Shown in pieces: positions 1-10,927 of a stretch of DNA of 64,000 nucleotides. Below the pieces are notes generated by a model, which searched no databases, was not told where the DNA came from, and saw only the letters and a list, made by a program, of their open reading frames with translations. The position numbers were made by a program, and so were the translations under genes. How positions within the stretch are numbered: position 1 is the stretch's first letter; each line of letters opens with the position of its first letter. The stretch is from positions 109,002 to 173,001 of the forward strand of contig LSRX01000504.1 in assembly GCA_001939145.1 (NCBI GenBank). Direction: 5' to 3'. The stretch comes from Symbiodinium microadriaticum (Eukaryota > Sar > Dinophyceae > Suessiales > Symbiodiniaceae).

Positions 1-87
1 CCACCGCCACCGCCACCGCCACCGCCACCGCCACCGCCACCGCCACCGCCACCGCCACAACAACAACAACAACAACAGCAGCAACAA
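1..87. repeat. (CCACCG)n microsatellite followed by (CAA/CAG)n
   Basis: A perfect hexamer CCACCG run fills 1-57 and continues directly into a CAA/CAG tract. It is truncated by the window edge, so the full length is unknown. Confidence 0.95.
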
Positions 88-150
88 GAACCCACCACGC
101 AAAACCCTGAAGCCCTTAAGTCGTTCTGGCAGCATGGCACATGCTTGTGA
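1..150 (+). CDS. partial exon: polyPro-polyGln tail, unknown protein
   Basis: Frame 1 is open from the window edge to TGA at 148. It reads 19 prolines from a CCACCG microsatellite (1-57), then 10 glutamines (58-87), then a 20-residue non-repetitive end containing EPTTQNPEALKSFW. The 5' part lies outside the window. The non-repeat tail in the same frame is the only sign of coding; the repeat could equally be non-coding. No family recognised. Confidence 0.3.
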   Translation, partial: PPPPPPPPPPPPPPPPPPPQQQQQQQQQQEPTTQNPEALKSFWQHGTCL

Positions 151-300
151 GCGAGTTTTCACTCCGTCTGCTGACACAGTGCATCGTCGTAGTACGGCTC
201 AGTTTTCTGAAGCCCTAAACCCTAAACCCTAATACGGCTCCTGAACACCGCACCTTCATTTGAGCTTCTCTTCTCACACCTCAGCAGTCGAGCAAGCGCA

Positions 301-387
301 GGCCTGAAAGACCGGCCTATGCAAATGGACTTGTGCTGCAAAGCGGTGAATGAGCAGCCACTTGCCGCTGTTTTGGAAGGGTTTTAG
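301..387 (+). CDS. exon-like island, unknown
   Basis: An open frame after an AG at 300-301 reads GLKDRPMQMDLCCKAVNEQP and ends at TAG 385-387. It has mixed codon use and no telomere repeat. The frame is also open upstream to about 250, so the exon start is uncertain. No family recognised. Confidence 0.22.
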   Translation, partial: GLKDRPMQMDLCCKAVNEQPLAAVLEGF

Positions 388-918
388 GCGTTGTAGGGCG
401 TAAGATGCCGCACACCTTGTTGTGCACATCCTGGTTAATGCCAGCTCGTTTATGTTCTATGTAAGGCCCTTAGTTTTTTGGGATTCCGATGGTTATCTTT
501 AGTAGTGGAGGGAGTTCTCATTGTCCAGACTCTCATACCCTAGGCCCTAAGCCCCAAATGCTGTGGATACTAAGTTAAGCTAGCATTGTAGGCTCATTTC
601 TTTAAAGCTTGCTTTCCTTGTCTTGGCCACCTAGCACAAGTTCCTTCACAAGAATGTAAACTCTCAAGAAGTGGGAACAGTGACTTGGGATGTTCTTCTT
701 CTGGGATCTTCTCGTTTGCATTAGTTGATAGTCATGTGGAGAATTCCTACACCCTAAACCCCAAACTCTATTCCAACTTTCTGGCTTCTACGTTGGACCC
801 AACTCCTCAGTCGTTGACGTGGGCAGCCCGAACCCTAAGCCCTACGCCCTCAATCCAGACCGGAGACTTCAAGCCCAGAACCCCGAACCCCAAAGCGCAA
901 GACTCGAAATCCTCGGCG

Positions 919-1372
919 CTAAGCCGTAAACCCTAAACCTTAAACCCTAAACCCTAAACCCTATCAACTCTAAACCCTAAGCCCCCCAAGCTCCCAAGCC
1001 CCGAAGCCCTCAAAACCCTCAGCACTCAAAAACCCCTCAAAGCCCTTCTAGCACCCCTTACAGTACCCCAAACCCCTTCCCCCTAAAACCCTAAACCGTA
1101 AACCCTAAACCTTTGCACCCCTACAGTACCCCACGCCTTTAAAGGGAACCCCTTCGAAGGAGCCTCAAAGCTGCAAAGGAGCCCTAGACCCCTAAGAGCA
1201 ACAACCGAGTTTAGGGCTTAGGATTAGGGGTTTAAGGGCCAAGTTTAGGGTTTAGGGTTTGGGGTTTAGGGTTTAGGGTTCAGGGCTTAGGGTTTAGGGT
1301 TCAGGGCTTAGGGTTTAGGGGTTTAGGGGTTGAGGGATTTAGGGGTTTAGGGGTTTAGGGTTTAGGGTTCTG
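919..1372. repeat. interstitial telomere-repeat block, orientation flips
   Basis: CCCTAAA-type copies (919-965, 1075-1110) are followed by a dense TTTAGGG-type block (1225-1372) with TTCAGGG, TTGAGGG and TTTAGGGG variants. The strand switch lies near 1195-1210. The block ends directly at a possible exon acceptor (1374-1375). Confidence 0.9.
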
Positions 1373-1375
1373 CAG

Positions 1376-1490
1376 GTATATGCTCTTCGGGGACAAGATC
1401 TTCAGGACCGGCGAGCCGGCGGAGGCTGCTTCGGCCGAGTCTAGCAATGTCCCTGCAGACGTTCCTAAAGCCTTCAGGAGAGTTTCATAG
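1376..1490 (+). CDS. exon-like island after telomere array
   Basis: The telomere array ends in TTCTGCAG; the following frame reads RYMLFGDKIFRTGEPAEA and then an Ala/Ser-rich stretch to TAG 1488-1490. An ATG at 1380 would give 36 residues. The CTGCAG acceptor and the acidic, alanine-rich composition favour coding. No domain recognised. Confidence 0.3.
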
Positions 1491-1949
1491 GGCTTACATG
1501 GCTTCCTCAGGGTTTTTGTTTTTGCACGATTTTGGGTTTAGGGTTGAGGGTTTCCCATAGGAGTTTCAGAGTCTCACAATATGGCTATGTGGTATATAAT
1601 ATCTTTCAGGGTATATAGAAAGGATATTACAGGCCCCAGGCAAGTCCATGACAGCTGGTGTAGTTTCTGGTTCTGGAGCTTTCCGGTACCTCAGGTGAGT
1701 TGCACCGGTTCGCATTTAACCCTACACCCCAAACCCAAAACCCTAAACCTTAAACCTCAGTGCTGATGGATCCCTCGACACTCCCTGGATCAGAACACCG
1801 TACTCTACGTGCATTCGTAACAATATTCCCGAAGCGTCCCCATCTTACGGAAACTAGAATCTACCCCGCAACCTTGTTCCAATGATTAAGGCCTCTTATG
1901 GGCGTGTATGGGTGTCGGCTGACGTTTCATCTACTAGCAAGGCTCAGAA

Positions 1950-2130
1950 TGAAGTGCATTATTGCTGGATAGACTAGTAAGAAATAGAACAGAATATAAT
2001 ATAGCGCAACGTACTCTAATGTAGTGTACCGTGAGAGAATAGATTATTTGGCATATTCGAACATAGTGCAAATTCGTGGTACTATAACACGATATGCGAG
2101 GACACAATATACAACAATGCAATGACTATG
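1950..2130. other. AT-rich stretch
   Basis: An AT-rich segment with scattered TATA and AATATA words, unlike the GC-neutral surroundings. The same texture recurs near 14.9, 15.4, 39.05, 54.75 and 59.7 kb, suggesting a dispersed AT-rich repeat type. No gene seen. Confidence 0.5.
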
Positions 2131-2631
2131 AACTTCATGTTGTTTGCGAGATTCAAGGCGAACAGGGTGTCGTGAGCAGGCTGTGTAGGTGCTGGCGCGT
2201 AGGGTTCAGGGTGTAGAGTTTAGGGTTTAGGGTTTCGGGAGGCTGAGGGTGGGTGTGTGGCGAATCCTTCAACCCCAAACCAAATCCGACTGCAGACTTG
2301 AACGTTTGTAGTTTAGCGTTTACGGTTTGGGCTTTATGGTTTAGGGCGAGATTTCCTGGATTTTGGACGCGGTATCTTGGGTGATAAATTCCTCATATAA
2401 AAGGGCCCGGGCCGATGGTGGGGTACCCCCCCATTCTGGGCTAGAATTAGACACGTGTGGCATGGCTTCAAATGCTTACGTAATGACGAGCAGCAGATTG
2501 CATTAATGGAAACAAACATCGCTAAGTTTGGCTGACGCGCTGGCAACTTCTAGGTGGTAGATTCATTATAGTTCTCTCGACTCCAAATCCGCTTTCTTTG
2601 GTCCTTTGGGGTGAATCTTTCGACTCAGGCC

Positions 2632-2748
2632 ATGTACTTCGTGTCGACGGGGTACTGCAAGTACGAGTACACCCCACCGAAACCACCAAAACCGCCACCG
2701 CCTGCTTCGCCGAGGCAGCAACCTCGATGCACAGAGAAGTCTAAGTAA
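2632..2748 (+). CDS. small proline-rich ORF
   Basis: ATG at 2632 to TAA at 2746 encodes 38 residues: an aromatic start (MYFVSTGYCKYEY), then PPKPPKPPPPASPRQQ and a basic end. A second frame is also open over the same DNA, so the frame is not certain. No family recognised. Confidence 0.28.
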   Translation: MYFVSTGYCKYEYTPPKPPKPPPPASPRQQPRCTEKSK

Positions 2749-3060
2749 CAGTATAGGGTCTTATAAGGGCTTCACAAGGGCTGTAGAACGGTTTTTCAGT
2801 ACAGAACTAGTCATACTATTTATCCCTTCATAGTCCTACAGAGGCAAAGAACAATCTGACCCAAAAGTCTGTTCAGATTATCAAAGCCCTCATGGCGCCT
2901 GGCTTCTCTCGAAGGAGTAAACGACTTAGCAAAGTAGGTTATGACTTTTGCTTCTAAGCCCCCTATTTGAGGCTACTAGACTTATGACCTTTTCATATCA
3001 GTGCCAGAATTCCTAAACCCTAAACCCTAAACGGGGTTAGTATGCTTATAACTTACAACC

Positions 3061-3132
3061 TTGCAAGTCGCCTACTTGGAGCTGCAGAGTGCATTGCAGT
3101 CACGACCTTCGGGCCCTGAAGACAATTTCAAG
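3061..3132 (+). CDS. exon-like island with GT donor
   Basis: The frame reads TLQVAYLELQSALQSRPSGP and on to FK. The last codon AAG (3130-3132) is followed by GTGTGT, a reasonable 5' splice site. The acceptor side is unclear. No family recognised. Confidence 0.25.
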
Positions 3133-3540
3133 GTGTGTCCTTGAACGCTGGTGTGTTTCCTTCGTGCTTTCATAAACCAGAGTTCAGTCGACAAATCCGC
3201 AGCACCCTGTCAAATTATTTAGGGCCTGAAACCTAAAAGAAATACCCTGCACCATTTCAACTCGTCCGCAGACTTACCGACCCCACGGCGAATTCCGCTT
3301 ATAGGGTGGCAGGTTATTCACCGAAGCCCTAGTTGTTGGGTTTAGGGTTCAGGGTTTAGGGAAACCCTAAACCAGAAACCGAGGAGCTGCGATCAGGGAT
3401 TCAGATCTGCTTCTGGCGCTTGCTCTTGCAGGGTTTCGGGGTTTTTGGTTCACAGAATTCGGGGTTAGGGGTTAAGGATTGAGGCGCTTGGGGTTGCTTG
3501 CTTCGGAACCCTACTTAACTTGCCATGTACATACCTATGC

Positions 3541-3718
3541 ACATACATACATATATATATATATATACACATACACATCTATCCATCTATACATATCTAT
3601 ATACCTATATACCTATATATATATATAGTATACATATCTATATACCTATATACCTATATATATATATAGATATAGATAGATACCTATATCTACATATATA
3701 TATATATGTATAGTAATT
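3541..3718. repeat. TA/CATA microsatellite with 41-bp tandem duplication
   Basis: A (TA)n and (CATA)n tract. Inside it a segment starting CATATCTATATACC at 3592 repeats at 3633, a 41-bp period with almost no change. Any ORF across it is only the repeat translated. Confidence 0.9.
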
Positions 3719-3847
3719 ACTAGATTTTCTTCGCTACGTTGGCTTCGCTTAAGTTCCTTAGAAAGCCTGGATGAGGACTGTCGGGTTCGGGCTTCTGGGC
3801 CTCTCCGATGTCTCGGAGGCCTCTAACAGTGGACTCCCAAAGCCACC

Positions 3848-3963
3848 ACGGTTTAGGGTTGAGGGTTCAGGGTTGAGGGTTTAGGGTTGAGGGTTTAGGG
3901 TTTAGGGTTGAGGGTTTTGGTTTGAGGGTTTAGGGTTGAGGGTTGAGGGTTTAGGGTTTAGGG
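3848..3963. repeat. TTTAGGG/TTGAGGG interstitial telomere tract
   Basis: About 16 heptamers in the TTTAGGG orientation, roughly half of them the TTGAGGG variant. Confidence 0.9.
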
Positions 3964-3983
3964 GCAGCGGAACGGATAAGGAC

Positions 3984-4090
3984 AGCAGTACATAATGCAC
4001 TCTCACATTTTTCATGATCACTGCACCACGCATGCGGTATTAAAGGACATTGCAGAACTCCCATCAGTTTGGGGGTATCTGAGTAGTTGA
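3984..4090 (+). CDS. exon-like island, His-rich
   Basis: Open from a stop just upstream to TGA 4088-4090, with ATG at 3995 giving 31 residues (MHSHIFHDHCTTHAVLKDIA, then ELPSVWGYLSS). It lies directly after the telomere tract that ends at 3963. No family recognised. Confidence 0.3.
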
Positions 4091-6560
4091 AGCTATGCAG
4101 AGGTTCTGTCCATCAGCAGGACCTGAAACCCTAAGGACCCTCCGGCCCGCTAACACCTAAGCCCCTACAAAACCCTGGAGCCCTTACTATGCCCTATAGA
4201 TGCCAAAAGTAAGAAGCCACACAACCCACAGCCCCACATCCCCAAGCCATCCTCATCCCTAAACTCGAAGCCCTATCCCCTGTCGGGAGAGGTGCGTCGA
4301 ACATGTGGAAGGAAGCCCTAGAAACCCTCAACCCCCAAAAAAAGGCACCAAAAAAAGGCAGAAACCGATTCAACCGAGGACCTCCGGTCCTGCCGGACGA
4401 AGGCCAGGATCGGTTTTGTTGGGTCCTGGAGATGTCTTTCTCTCCTTGTCTTGAAGGAGGGTTTAGGGTTTAGGGTTTAGGGTTTAGGAATACGAGTAGT
4501 GATACACTTTGTTACAATCATAGCAGCAACAATAGTAATAAATCATCGTCAGTCATACCAATAGGAAGAAGACTGGCAACAATACCAATAGGCTGGCTTG
4601 AATAGTTTGCTCGGGGTTTTGGTTTCTTCGGGTCTAGGGGTCTTGGGTTCATTGATCATGCTTTCTTTTTTGTTCTGTTGCTGGGTTTCGGGTTTCAGGC
4701 GTCACACCGAAGGGCATTTGTGCCGAGAGTGAATGTAAACGTTGGAACGGTTAGCCCTATAGACCCTATAAGCCCTATAAGCCCTATAAACCTTATATAA
4801 ACCCTAGAAACCCCATAAACCCTACAAGCCCTACAAACCCCATAAGCCCTATAAACCCTATAAGCCCTAAACTCTGAGTCCCCAAGCGCCAAAAGAGGGC
4901 CTTTGGTCCTACAGCAGACTCGAAGTTCGAGGCCAAAGTGAAAGGAAACTACAGGTGGGGAGTTTAGGGTATATAGGGCTTCTAAAAGGCTTCTATAATG
5001 TAGTATAGACCTTCTATAAGGCTCCTATAACGGCAACTACCCCACCTGATCCTTCTTCTAACTGTTTCTTAGTAGGGAATGGAGGAAGGGGTTTTTTGGG
5101 ACTACTATAGAGGACCTTAAAGGGGCCATCATAGGGATCCATTTCCCCCATTCTCTGCTAAGAACCATGGAGTGGTTTGGTTATCATATAGCCCAAAACC
5201 TTATTTGACGTCTGCGCCCCCCAAAATGGAAGCTTGAATCGCTGCGAATACGATGTTTTTAGGCTTCCCTTACAGGGATCTACAGGGTGTTCCAGAAAGG
5301 TTTGGGGTCTTTATTTCTAGGACACTGAAATTATTACGAATACCGACTATTCCTGGAACTTCCTAGACCCCGAACCTCTCTGAAAGTCCTGAGCCCCTAA
5401 TCCAATAGCAGCCCCCCTAAGAAGCCCCAAGGCGATCTTTATCGAACCCCAACATAACCCCGCTTAATGACTTAATGCCTTACATAAAACCCTTCTAAAC
5501 CCTGTAGAAGCCCTCGAACCACTTTAAAAACCCTCTATTAAAAAAACAAACCTTTCAAGACCCTCCAGTAAACTGAATGGACCTTCTAGCAACCCAAATC
5601 CTCGATAAGCCCTAAAACCCATTCCTGAGATAGGCAGAGCAGCTTTTCGTTAGACCTTATAGAAGGGATCCTAATCTAGAGAACTACCCATATAACGAAA
5701 TCAGTACAAGGAACCCAAAAAGGCAGGCTCTTTGGGGTTATTGTAAGCTGAACCCAGATGGTAACCCATTATGATCCGGTTCAAAGGAACCCTCGAAGGA
5801 CGAACAAAAAGTCGTAATCCATCAACTAAGCCCTAAAAAACCTAAACCCTAAACTCTAAACCCTAAACCCTAAACCCTTCTTAAGGCCCCTCTGTTGAGG
5901 CAGAGCAGCTTCCTGGGTGTCTTCGGACCGGGGGGTCCGGAGATGTCCATCCAGGTTCGACGGCTCAGCTCCGCCGCTGCGGCCCAAAAAAGGGGGAAAG
6001 TGAGGGGTTTCAGGGCTCTCAGGGTTTTGGGCTCTGAGGTTTAGGGTTTAGGGTTTAGGGCTTAAGGTTTAGGGTTTAGGGTTTGGGGTTTGAGGGCTCT
6101 CAGGGTTTGGGCTTTGGGGTTTAGGAAGGTTTAGGGTTTAGGGTTTTGGGGGGGGTTGGGGTTTAGGGCTTCTAGGGTTGAGGGGTTTTCGGGCTTCGGG
6201 CGTAGGGCTTAGGGGGAGGCTTCTCCTCATGTCCGTCCCATATCATGTTGACCACTCGAGTAGTTTCGGGTTGATGGTTTAGCTTAGGGTTGCTAAACCA
6301 CAAGTGTAGAACTGCAACCCTAAACATTGTATTAAGCCTAACCACAAAGCCTAAACCCTAAACTTAAAAAAACACCTGTCCCTAAAGCCTTGACCCCTTG
6401 TAATTCCTAGCCTCAACAATGCTAAGAGCACCGACAGTCGCTGAACTGGAACTTACGAACGGCAGCTCTAGATGTGGAAGAGCAGAGTCATAAAGCCCCG
6501 GAGGTTTGAACTTGTTTAGGGTTTAGTTTAGGGCTTTCTTCGTTGAGGACGTTCAGGGTT
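4091..6560. other. degenerate telomere-repeat region
   Basis: About 2.5 kb of scattered CCCTAAA-like words (4740-4870 CCCTATA variants; 5820-5880) and TTTAGGG blocks (4455-4490, 6035-6215). It holds one half copy of TIR family A near 5665-5696 (CTAGAGAACTACCCATAT). No convincing coding island seen. Confidence 0.6.
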
Positions 6561-6656
6561 TCAGGGGAAGCCCCATCGCAAACCCGCCGAGGGCAATGTT
6601 ATCCGGGATGTGCCATCGTCGACGAGCCTTTGTGCCGGCTGCTGGATTAGCGCAAC
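6561..6656 (-). CDS. exon-like island (minus)
   Basis: On the minus strand CTTCCAG is followed by a 31-codon frame reading VALIQQPAQRLVDDGTSRIT, then LPSAGLRWGFP and a stop. The acceptor and sequence are plausible. Plus-strand frames over the same DNA are also open. Confidence 0.27.
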   Translation of the reverse strand, partial: VALIQQPAQRLVDDGTSRITLPSAGLRWGFP

Positions 6657-6734
6657 CTGGAAGCGACAAGAGGGCTCGGCGGGCTCGGAGGATCATAGTC
6701 GTAGTAAGGCAAAGTAGAACAGGGAATATCCAGC

Positions 6735-6950
6735 AAGGACAACAGCAGCAGCACCACCACCGCCACACCACCCAACAACACAACAGCAGCAACCGCAACA
6801 GCAACCCCAACAGCAGACAGAAGACAACAGGCGGCGACAGTGACAGCAATAGCAATAGCAACACCTTTAGCAGTAGCAGTAGCAGTAGCAGTAGCCGTAG
6901 CAACAGATACAGCAGCGACAGCAACGACCACGACAGCAACACCATAAAAG
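6735..6950. repeat. degenerate CAG/CAA/AGC triplet tract
   Basis: A low-complexity triplet tract translating as Gln/Asn/Ser on the plus strand and Ala/Val/Leu on the minus strand. Reading frames across it follow from the triplet periodicity and are not evidence of a gene. Confidence 0.8.
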
Positions 6951-7001
6951 TCGCAACCCTAAACCCTAACCCTAAACCCTGATCCCCCTATATCCTAAAC
7001 C

Positions 7002-7233
7002 CTAATCCCCCTAACGGTAGCAACGATGCGAAGGCTTAGGACCCCAACCAGCAGCGGCAGGCAGAGCTGCGCACATTATATTTTTTTAAGGGTTCAGGGT
7101 TTAGAGTTAAAGGTTTAGGGTTTGGGGTTTGNCTAATCCCCCTAACGGTAGCAACGATGCGAAGGCTTAGGACCCCAACCAGCAGCGGCAGGCAGAGCTG
7201 CGCACATTATATTTTTTTAAGGGTTCAGGGTTT
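7002..7233. other. unmerged assembly duplication around a single N
   Basis: Bases 7002-7102 are identical to 7133-7233 (101 bp, offset 131), and an N at 7132 immediately precedes the second copy. A one-base gap with identical flanks is what results when two overlapping contig ends are left unjoined. The intervening 7103-7131 is telomere-like. Confidence 0.85.
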
Positions 7234-7312
7234 GGGGTTTAGGGTTTAGGGTTTGGGGTTTGGGGTTTAGGGTTTAGGGTTTGGGGTTTAGGGTTTAGGG
7301 TTTGGGGTTTAG
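7213..7312. repeat. TTTAGGG/TTTGGGG interstitial telomere tract
   Basis: A regular alternation of TTTAGGG and TTTGGGG heptamers in one orientation, directly after the duplicated segment. Confidence 0.9.
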
Positions 7313-7387
7313 GAGACCACAAAGCGCTAGAGACCCAAACCCATTTCCTATAAGCTCTAGCCCAGAATCGATGATCAGGAGCACGCC

Positions 7388-7620
7388 TTGTGGGTGCTTG
7401 GTTGGAAGGTGCATGGAGTGCTGGAGGCCGCTAGGTTTCATCGGAATTCTCTGGCAGGTTTCTCGGGAGTTAAGATAAAAGACTCAGTAGCTGAGTGGAT
7501 ACAACATTTTTGGGATAATATTACCTACCATACAACTGAAAGTGTAGACTTTTCTGGGCATATGAACGCAGCAACTAAGAGGATGACTGGAGATTCAGAG
7601 AGCAAGGATGCAGAATGTAG
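7388..7620 (+). CDS. hypothetical ORF/exon
   Basis: An open frame of about 77 codons before it runs into telomere-like sequence. Residues include KDSVAEWIQHFWDNITYHTT and FSGHMNAATKRMTGDSESKD, an amphipathic, mixed composition. Other frames carry stops in this stretch, which favours this one. No domain recognised. Confidence 0.35.
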
Positions 7621-8441
7621 GGTGGTGTTTAGGATTCGGGGCGTACGGTTTTGGGGCTGTCGGGTACATTCGGTTTGGGGGTGTCCTGGGTTAGGAACAC
7701 GGAATCCGGCGTGGAGGGTCCAGGGCTGTAGCTTGGCAGGTTCTGCTGTCTGAGGGTTTCAAGGGAGTGAATGAGCGAGTGAGCGAGCGAGTGAGTGAGT
7801 GCTTCTTCCTTACCCTAAGGCTCTAAGGACCCAAATTTTAAGGCTTTTGGGCCCAAAGACCATACCATACAAGGCTTTTGGGCTATTTCGAGCCTTCGGG
7901 TGAGGTTTGGGGATTCGTCCTTACATTGCTTACACTCTGCGGCGCTTCGGGCATCGAGGATGCAGGCAGTTTTGATTCCCTCGGGACCTTTTCATCTTGC
8001 CTAAACCCTAAACCCTACACCCTAAACCCTAAAACCCTAAACTCTAAACCCTAAACCCCAAAACCGCGAAGCGAAGCTCTTCGACTGCCAGACACCACAG
8101 AAGCATGAAAGCTCTAGGCTCTAGGCCCTAAACCCTGAGCCTTCAACGCTAAAGCCCCAAACCCCCCGTTTAAGCCCCCCCCCTTCATGCCCTAAACCAC
8201 CTAAGACCATCTACGTCCGCTAAAGCAGTAGGTTCTTCAGGCTGGAGAGACCTCCTACAATTCGTGGCTTCAGTTTAACGACCAAGCTCCGAACCCCAAG
8301 TCCTCAAACCGAAACCCACAACCCTACGGTTTAGGGTTTAAGGTTACCAGGTGCCGATTTGGTATAGCTTTTGATTGTTCTCCTTATTTGGTTTTTATAC
8401 CGATGAAATATGGTCGAAGCATGCACCCTAAACGCAAAGCG

Positions 8442-8690
8442 CTAAGCGTTACAAACCTTAAACCCCAAACCCCAAGCCCTGCAAGCCCGAAGAGCCCTCA
8501 AGCCTTGAACACGCGACGACAAGGCCACGACGGATGGCTGGCTGTTGACGTTGAATGCCACCGACGCGCATCTGGGATCTGCCAGTAGGCTTTGGGCTTC
8601 ATTGGTGCGGAAGAAGGGCTCTAAAGGGGTTCGATAAGGGTTCTGCTGGGGTTTGGACTTTTGGGCTTTTGGGTTAAGTTTCCGAGCCAA
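8442..8690 (-). CDS. hypothetical ORF (minus)
   Basis: An 82-codon frame. The coding-like core (about 8504-8618) reads FFRTNEAQSLLADPRCASVA then FNVNSQPSVVALSSRVQ; both ends are translated telomere-like repeat. A plus-strand frame is also open. No family recognised. Confidence 0.28.
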   Translation of the reverse strand: MARKLNPKAQKSKPQQNPYRTPLEPFFRTNEAQSLLADPRCASVAFNVNSQPSVVALSSRVQGLRALRACRAWGLGFKVCNA

Positions 8691-8964
8691 ACCTAGCTGA
8701 GGGCTGTTTGCTGCTTACCACTTGAGGTCATGGACTCGGGGTAGGGTGTGGGGTTTAAGGTGCAGGGGTTGACTGATGAGGAGGCCAAATTTCGAGCTTC
8801 GGGGGAAGGTTTGGAGAGTTCTATTAATTACCCTTCAATGGGGAGCGTACTTCCCCTGGCCCGGAACAGGTATAGTAGGGCTTATGAGATTTAAGCGGCT
8901 TGTATAAGGGATTGACAAGGGTTCTGTCGCGTTCTACAGGGTTTAAGGATCTTAGACCATTAGC

Positions 8965-9045
8965 CCTTAGCCCTAAACCCTAAACCCTAAACCCTAAGCC
9001 CTAAACCCTAAGCCCTAAGCCCTAAGCCCTAAACCCTAAACCCAT
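8965..9045. repeat. CCCTAAA/CCCTAAG interstitial telomere tract
   Basis: About 11 consecutive heptamers alternating CCCTAAA and CCCTAAG. Confidence 0.95.
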
Positions 9046-9410
9046 CCTGAAACCTGCCTCTTAGCTTCAGCTGGGCGCAGGAGCAGGCCAGCACCAACCA
9101 TTGTATAAACCGGTTTTAGGGATTAGGGTTTTAGGCTTCTAGGGTTTTGGGGATTAGGATGTTGGGTTTGGGTTTCCGGCCTCAAGCCCTGGCCCTAGCC
9201 CTTCAACCCTTAAACCCTGTAGAGAAAAGCGTAGGAGACCCTGTAAATACTTGAAACAAGCCCTATGGAAGCATGTACAACCTCATAGCAACCAGCCTTT
9301 GAAAGAATGAAGCCCTGCAAACTATGAAACCCTGCAAACCTGTAGAAAAAGCCTGAAATCCAAAGGCCGGAAATCCAGAGGCACAAGATCTTAAACCCTA
9401 AACCCTTAAA

Positions 9411-9479
9411 ACGCCCGCAATCCAAAGGCACAAGTGCTTCCAAGAGTATCCGGACACCCTTGTCGATGCCGTCGTTCAT
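9411..9479 (-). CDS. exon-like island (minus)
   Basis: ATG at 9479 (minus) starts MNDGIDKGVRILLEALVPLD before the frame enters telomere-like sequence. The upstream frame is also open (SVEPPR). Short, but with a sensible helical composition. No family recognised. Confidence 0.27.
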
Positions 9480-9621
9480 GCGCGGAGGCTCAACGGAGCA
9501 TGATCAGAAGACCAGAGCTATTTTTGGGCCACAATGTTGAGGGTTCAGGGGTTAAGGTTTAGGGATTAGGGCCGTTTGGGGTGCAGGGTTTAGGGTTTTA
9601 TGAAGGGGAGATTATTACTAG

Positions 9622-9729
9622 TCAGTCCGACCCCGTTTACAGGTACATTCATCAGCCAAGATTGCGGCACTCAAGCCTTCGGACCTACTTACTAAGCCCA
9701 TAGATTTCTTGAAGTATCGGGTTTCGTAA
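9622..9729 (+). CDS. possible copia-type RNase H C-terminal fragment
   Basis: An AG at 9641-9642 is followed by a frame reading VHSSAKIAALKPSDLLTKPI then DFLKYR and a stop at 9727. The motif (P)sDLLTKP resembles the 'ADLLTKPL' signature that ends Ty1/copia polyprotein RNase H domains. The similarity is short and no other copia domain is seen nearby, so it may be fortuitous. Confidence 0.27.
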   Translation, partial: SVRPRLQVHSSAKIAALKPSDLLTKPIDFLKYRVS

Positions 9730-10317
9730 GGGCCCAAGCCCAAACGGCTTTGTACCGTTTTCCTTCAAAGTATGTTTGAGGTGGTAATCTTGGAGCCTGA
9801 TTCAGAAGCCCTGGGTCGCTATTGAGGTTCTTTATATGAATCCTAAAACTTAGGGGTGATAGGCCGGGTTTCTTAATGAGGCAATGAGGCCCCCACGTTA
9901 AGCCTTGAGATCCTCGCACGCTCATGTGCAAAACCCCTCAAAGCCCTAACGAGAACTTACGGTTTGGTGTAAACCTTAACCCCTAGACCCTGACTCCTAA
10001 ATCCTAGGCCCAAGAACACCTAAGCCATACCCTAAGGCCTGCACCGTGTCTCAAGCCCTCAGTATACCAACTCTTAAGCCTCTACATGCGCTGGTTTTCC
10101 GATTTTTCCGGCAAAGAGGAGCTCTTGAACAGGAACGCCTTCGAGCCTTAAAGGACCTTTAGCAGCAGACGGAGCCTTTTAGGGGCTCAGGGTGTGGGAT
10201 GTCGGGACCGTGTAGGTTTGGCGTTGAGGACTTTGGGTTTAGGGTTTAGGTTTGAGATGTACGAACCGAACCCTCCACCCTAAAGATTGCTTGAATCCTT
10301 CTCTGCTGTGAAAACTG

Positions 10318-10656
10318 GTGGCATCTGGTGACCCTGGAGCGGAGATCCGACTGCTGGCATCCGACATGCCTCCAAAGGCTACGGCTAAGCGGGTGATAAA
10401 GAAGCCAGCCTTCAAGAAGCCGGCGAAGAAGGACGACAAGAAGCAGGCCGATGAGGTTCCTGGCTTTGATGAGGACTGGTCCTTTGACATGTTGTTGTGG
10501 AACAGGGTCAGGGAGCAGAGGTGCGAAGCAAATGTGGCAGCGAACTGGCTGGCTGCAGGTGAGATTGACAACAGTGCAGGTTTGTCTGAGTGGACGATAC
10601 CCCGCGATGACGACGAGAAGAGGGACGATGACAAGAGCCATGCTCTAAGCCTCTAA
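10318..10656 (+). CDS. hypothetical Lys/Pro-rich protein or exon
   Basis: A 112-residue frame with a second ATG at residue 17 (MPPKATAKRVIKKPAFKKPA). It has a basic, AKKP-rich N-terminal third, a central PGFDEDWSFDMLLWNRVREQ stretch and a strongly acidic/basic end (DDDEKRDDDK). Lys-Pro-Ala N-termini of this kind are common in dinoflagellate proteins (general knowledge). It is one of the longer non-repeat frames in the window, though frames 2 and minus are partly open. Confidence 0.42.
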   Translation: MASGDPGAEIRLLASDMPPKATAKRVIKKPAFKKPAKKDDKKQADEVPGFDEDWSFDMLLWNRVREQRCEANVAANWLAAGEIDNSAGLSEWTIPRDDDEKRDDDKSHALSL

Positions 10657-10927
10657 GCCCTAAGTCTCGGCCTTTCATGGCCTTTCGGTGATTCTGAGTC
10701 GCAGCCCCGACCAAGGGCGCGGTTTCTTTTTGGACCGCAGAACTGCGTGCAACTTTAACTAAGTTTCGAGGGTTCAGGGGTTTAGGGGTTTAGGGGTTGG
10801 GATTTTAGGGGTTGGGGGTATAGGGGTTGCGGGGTTTAGGGGTTGGGGGGTGTATGGGTTTAGGGGTTGGGGCTTTAGGGTTTCGGGGTTATCACCGAGT
10901 ACCGATTCCCTCAACTCTAAATGGCAG

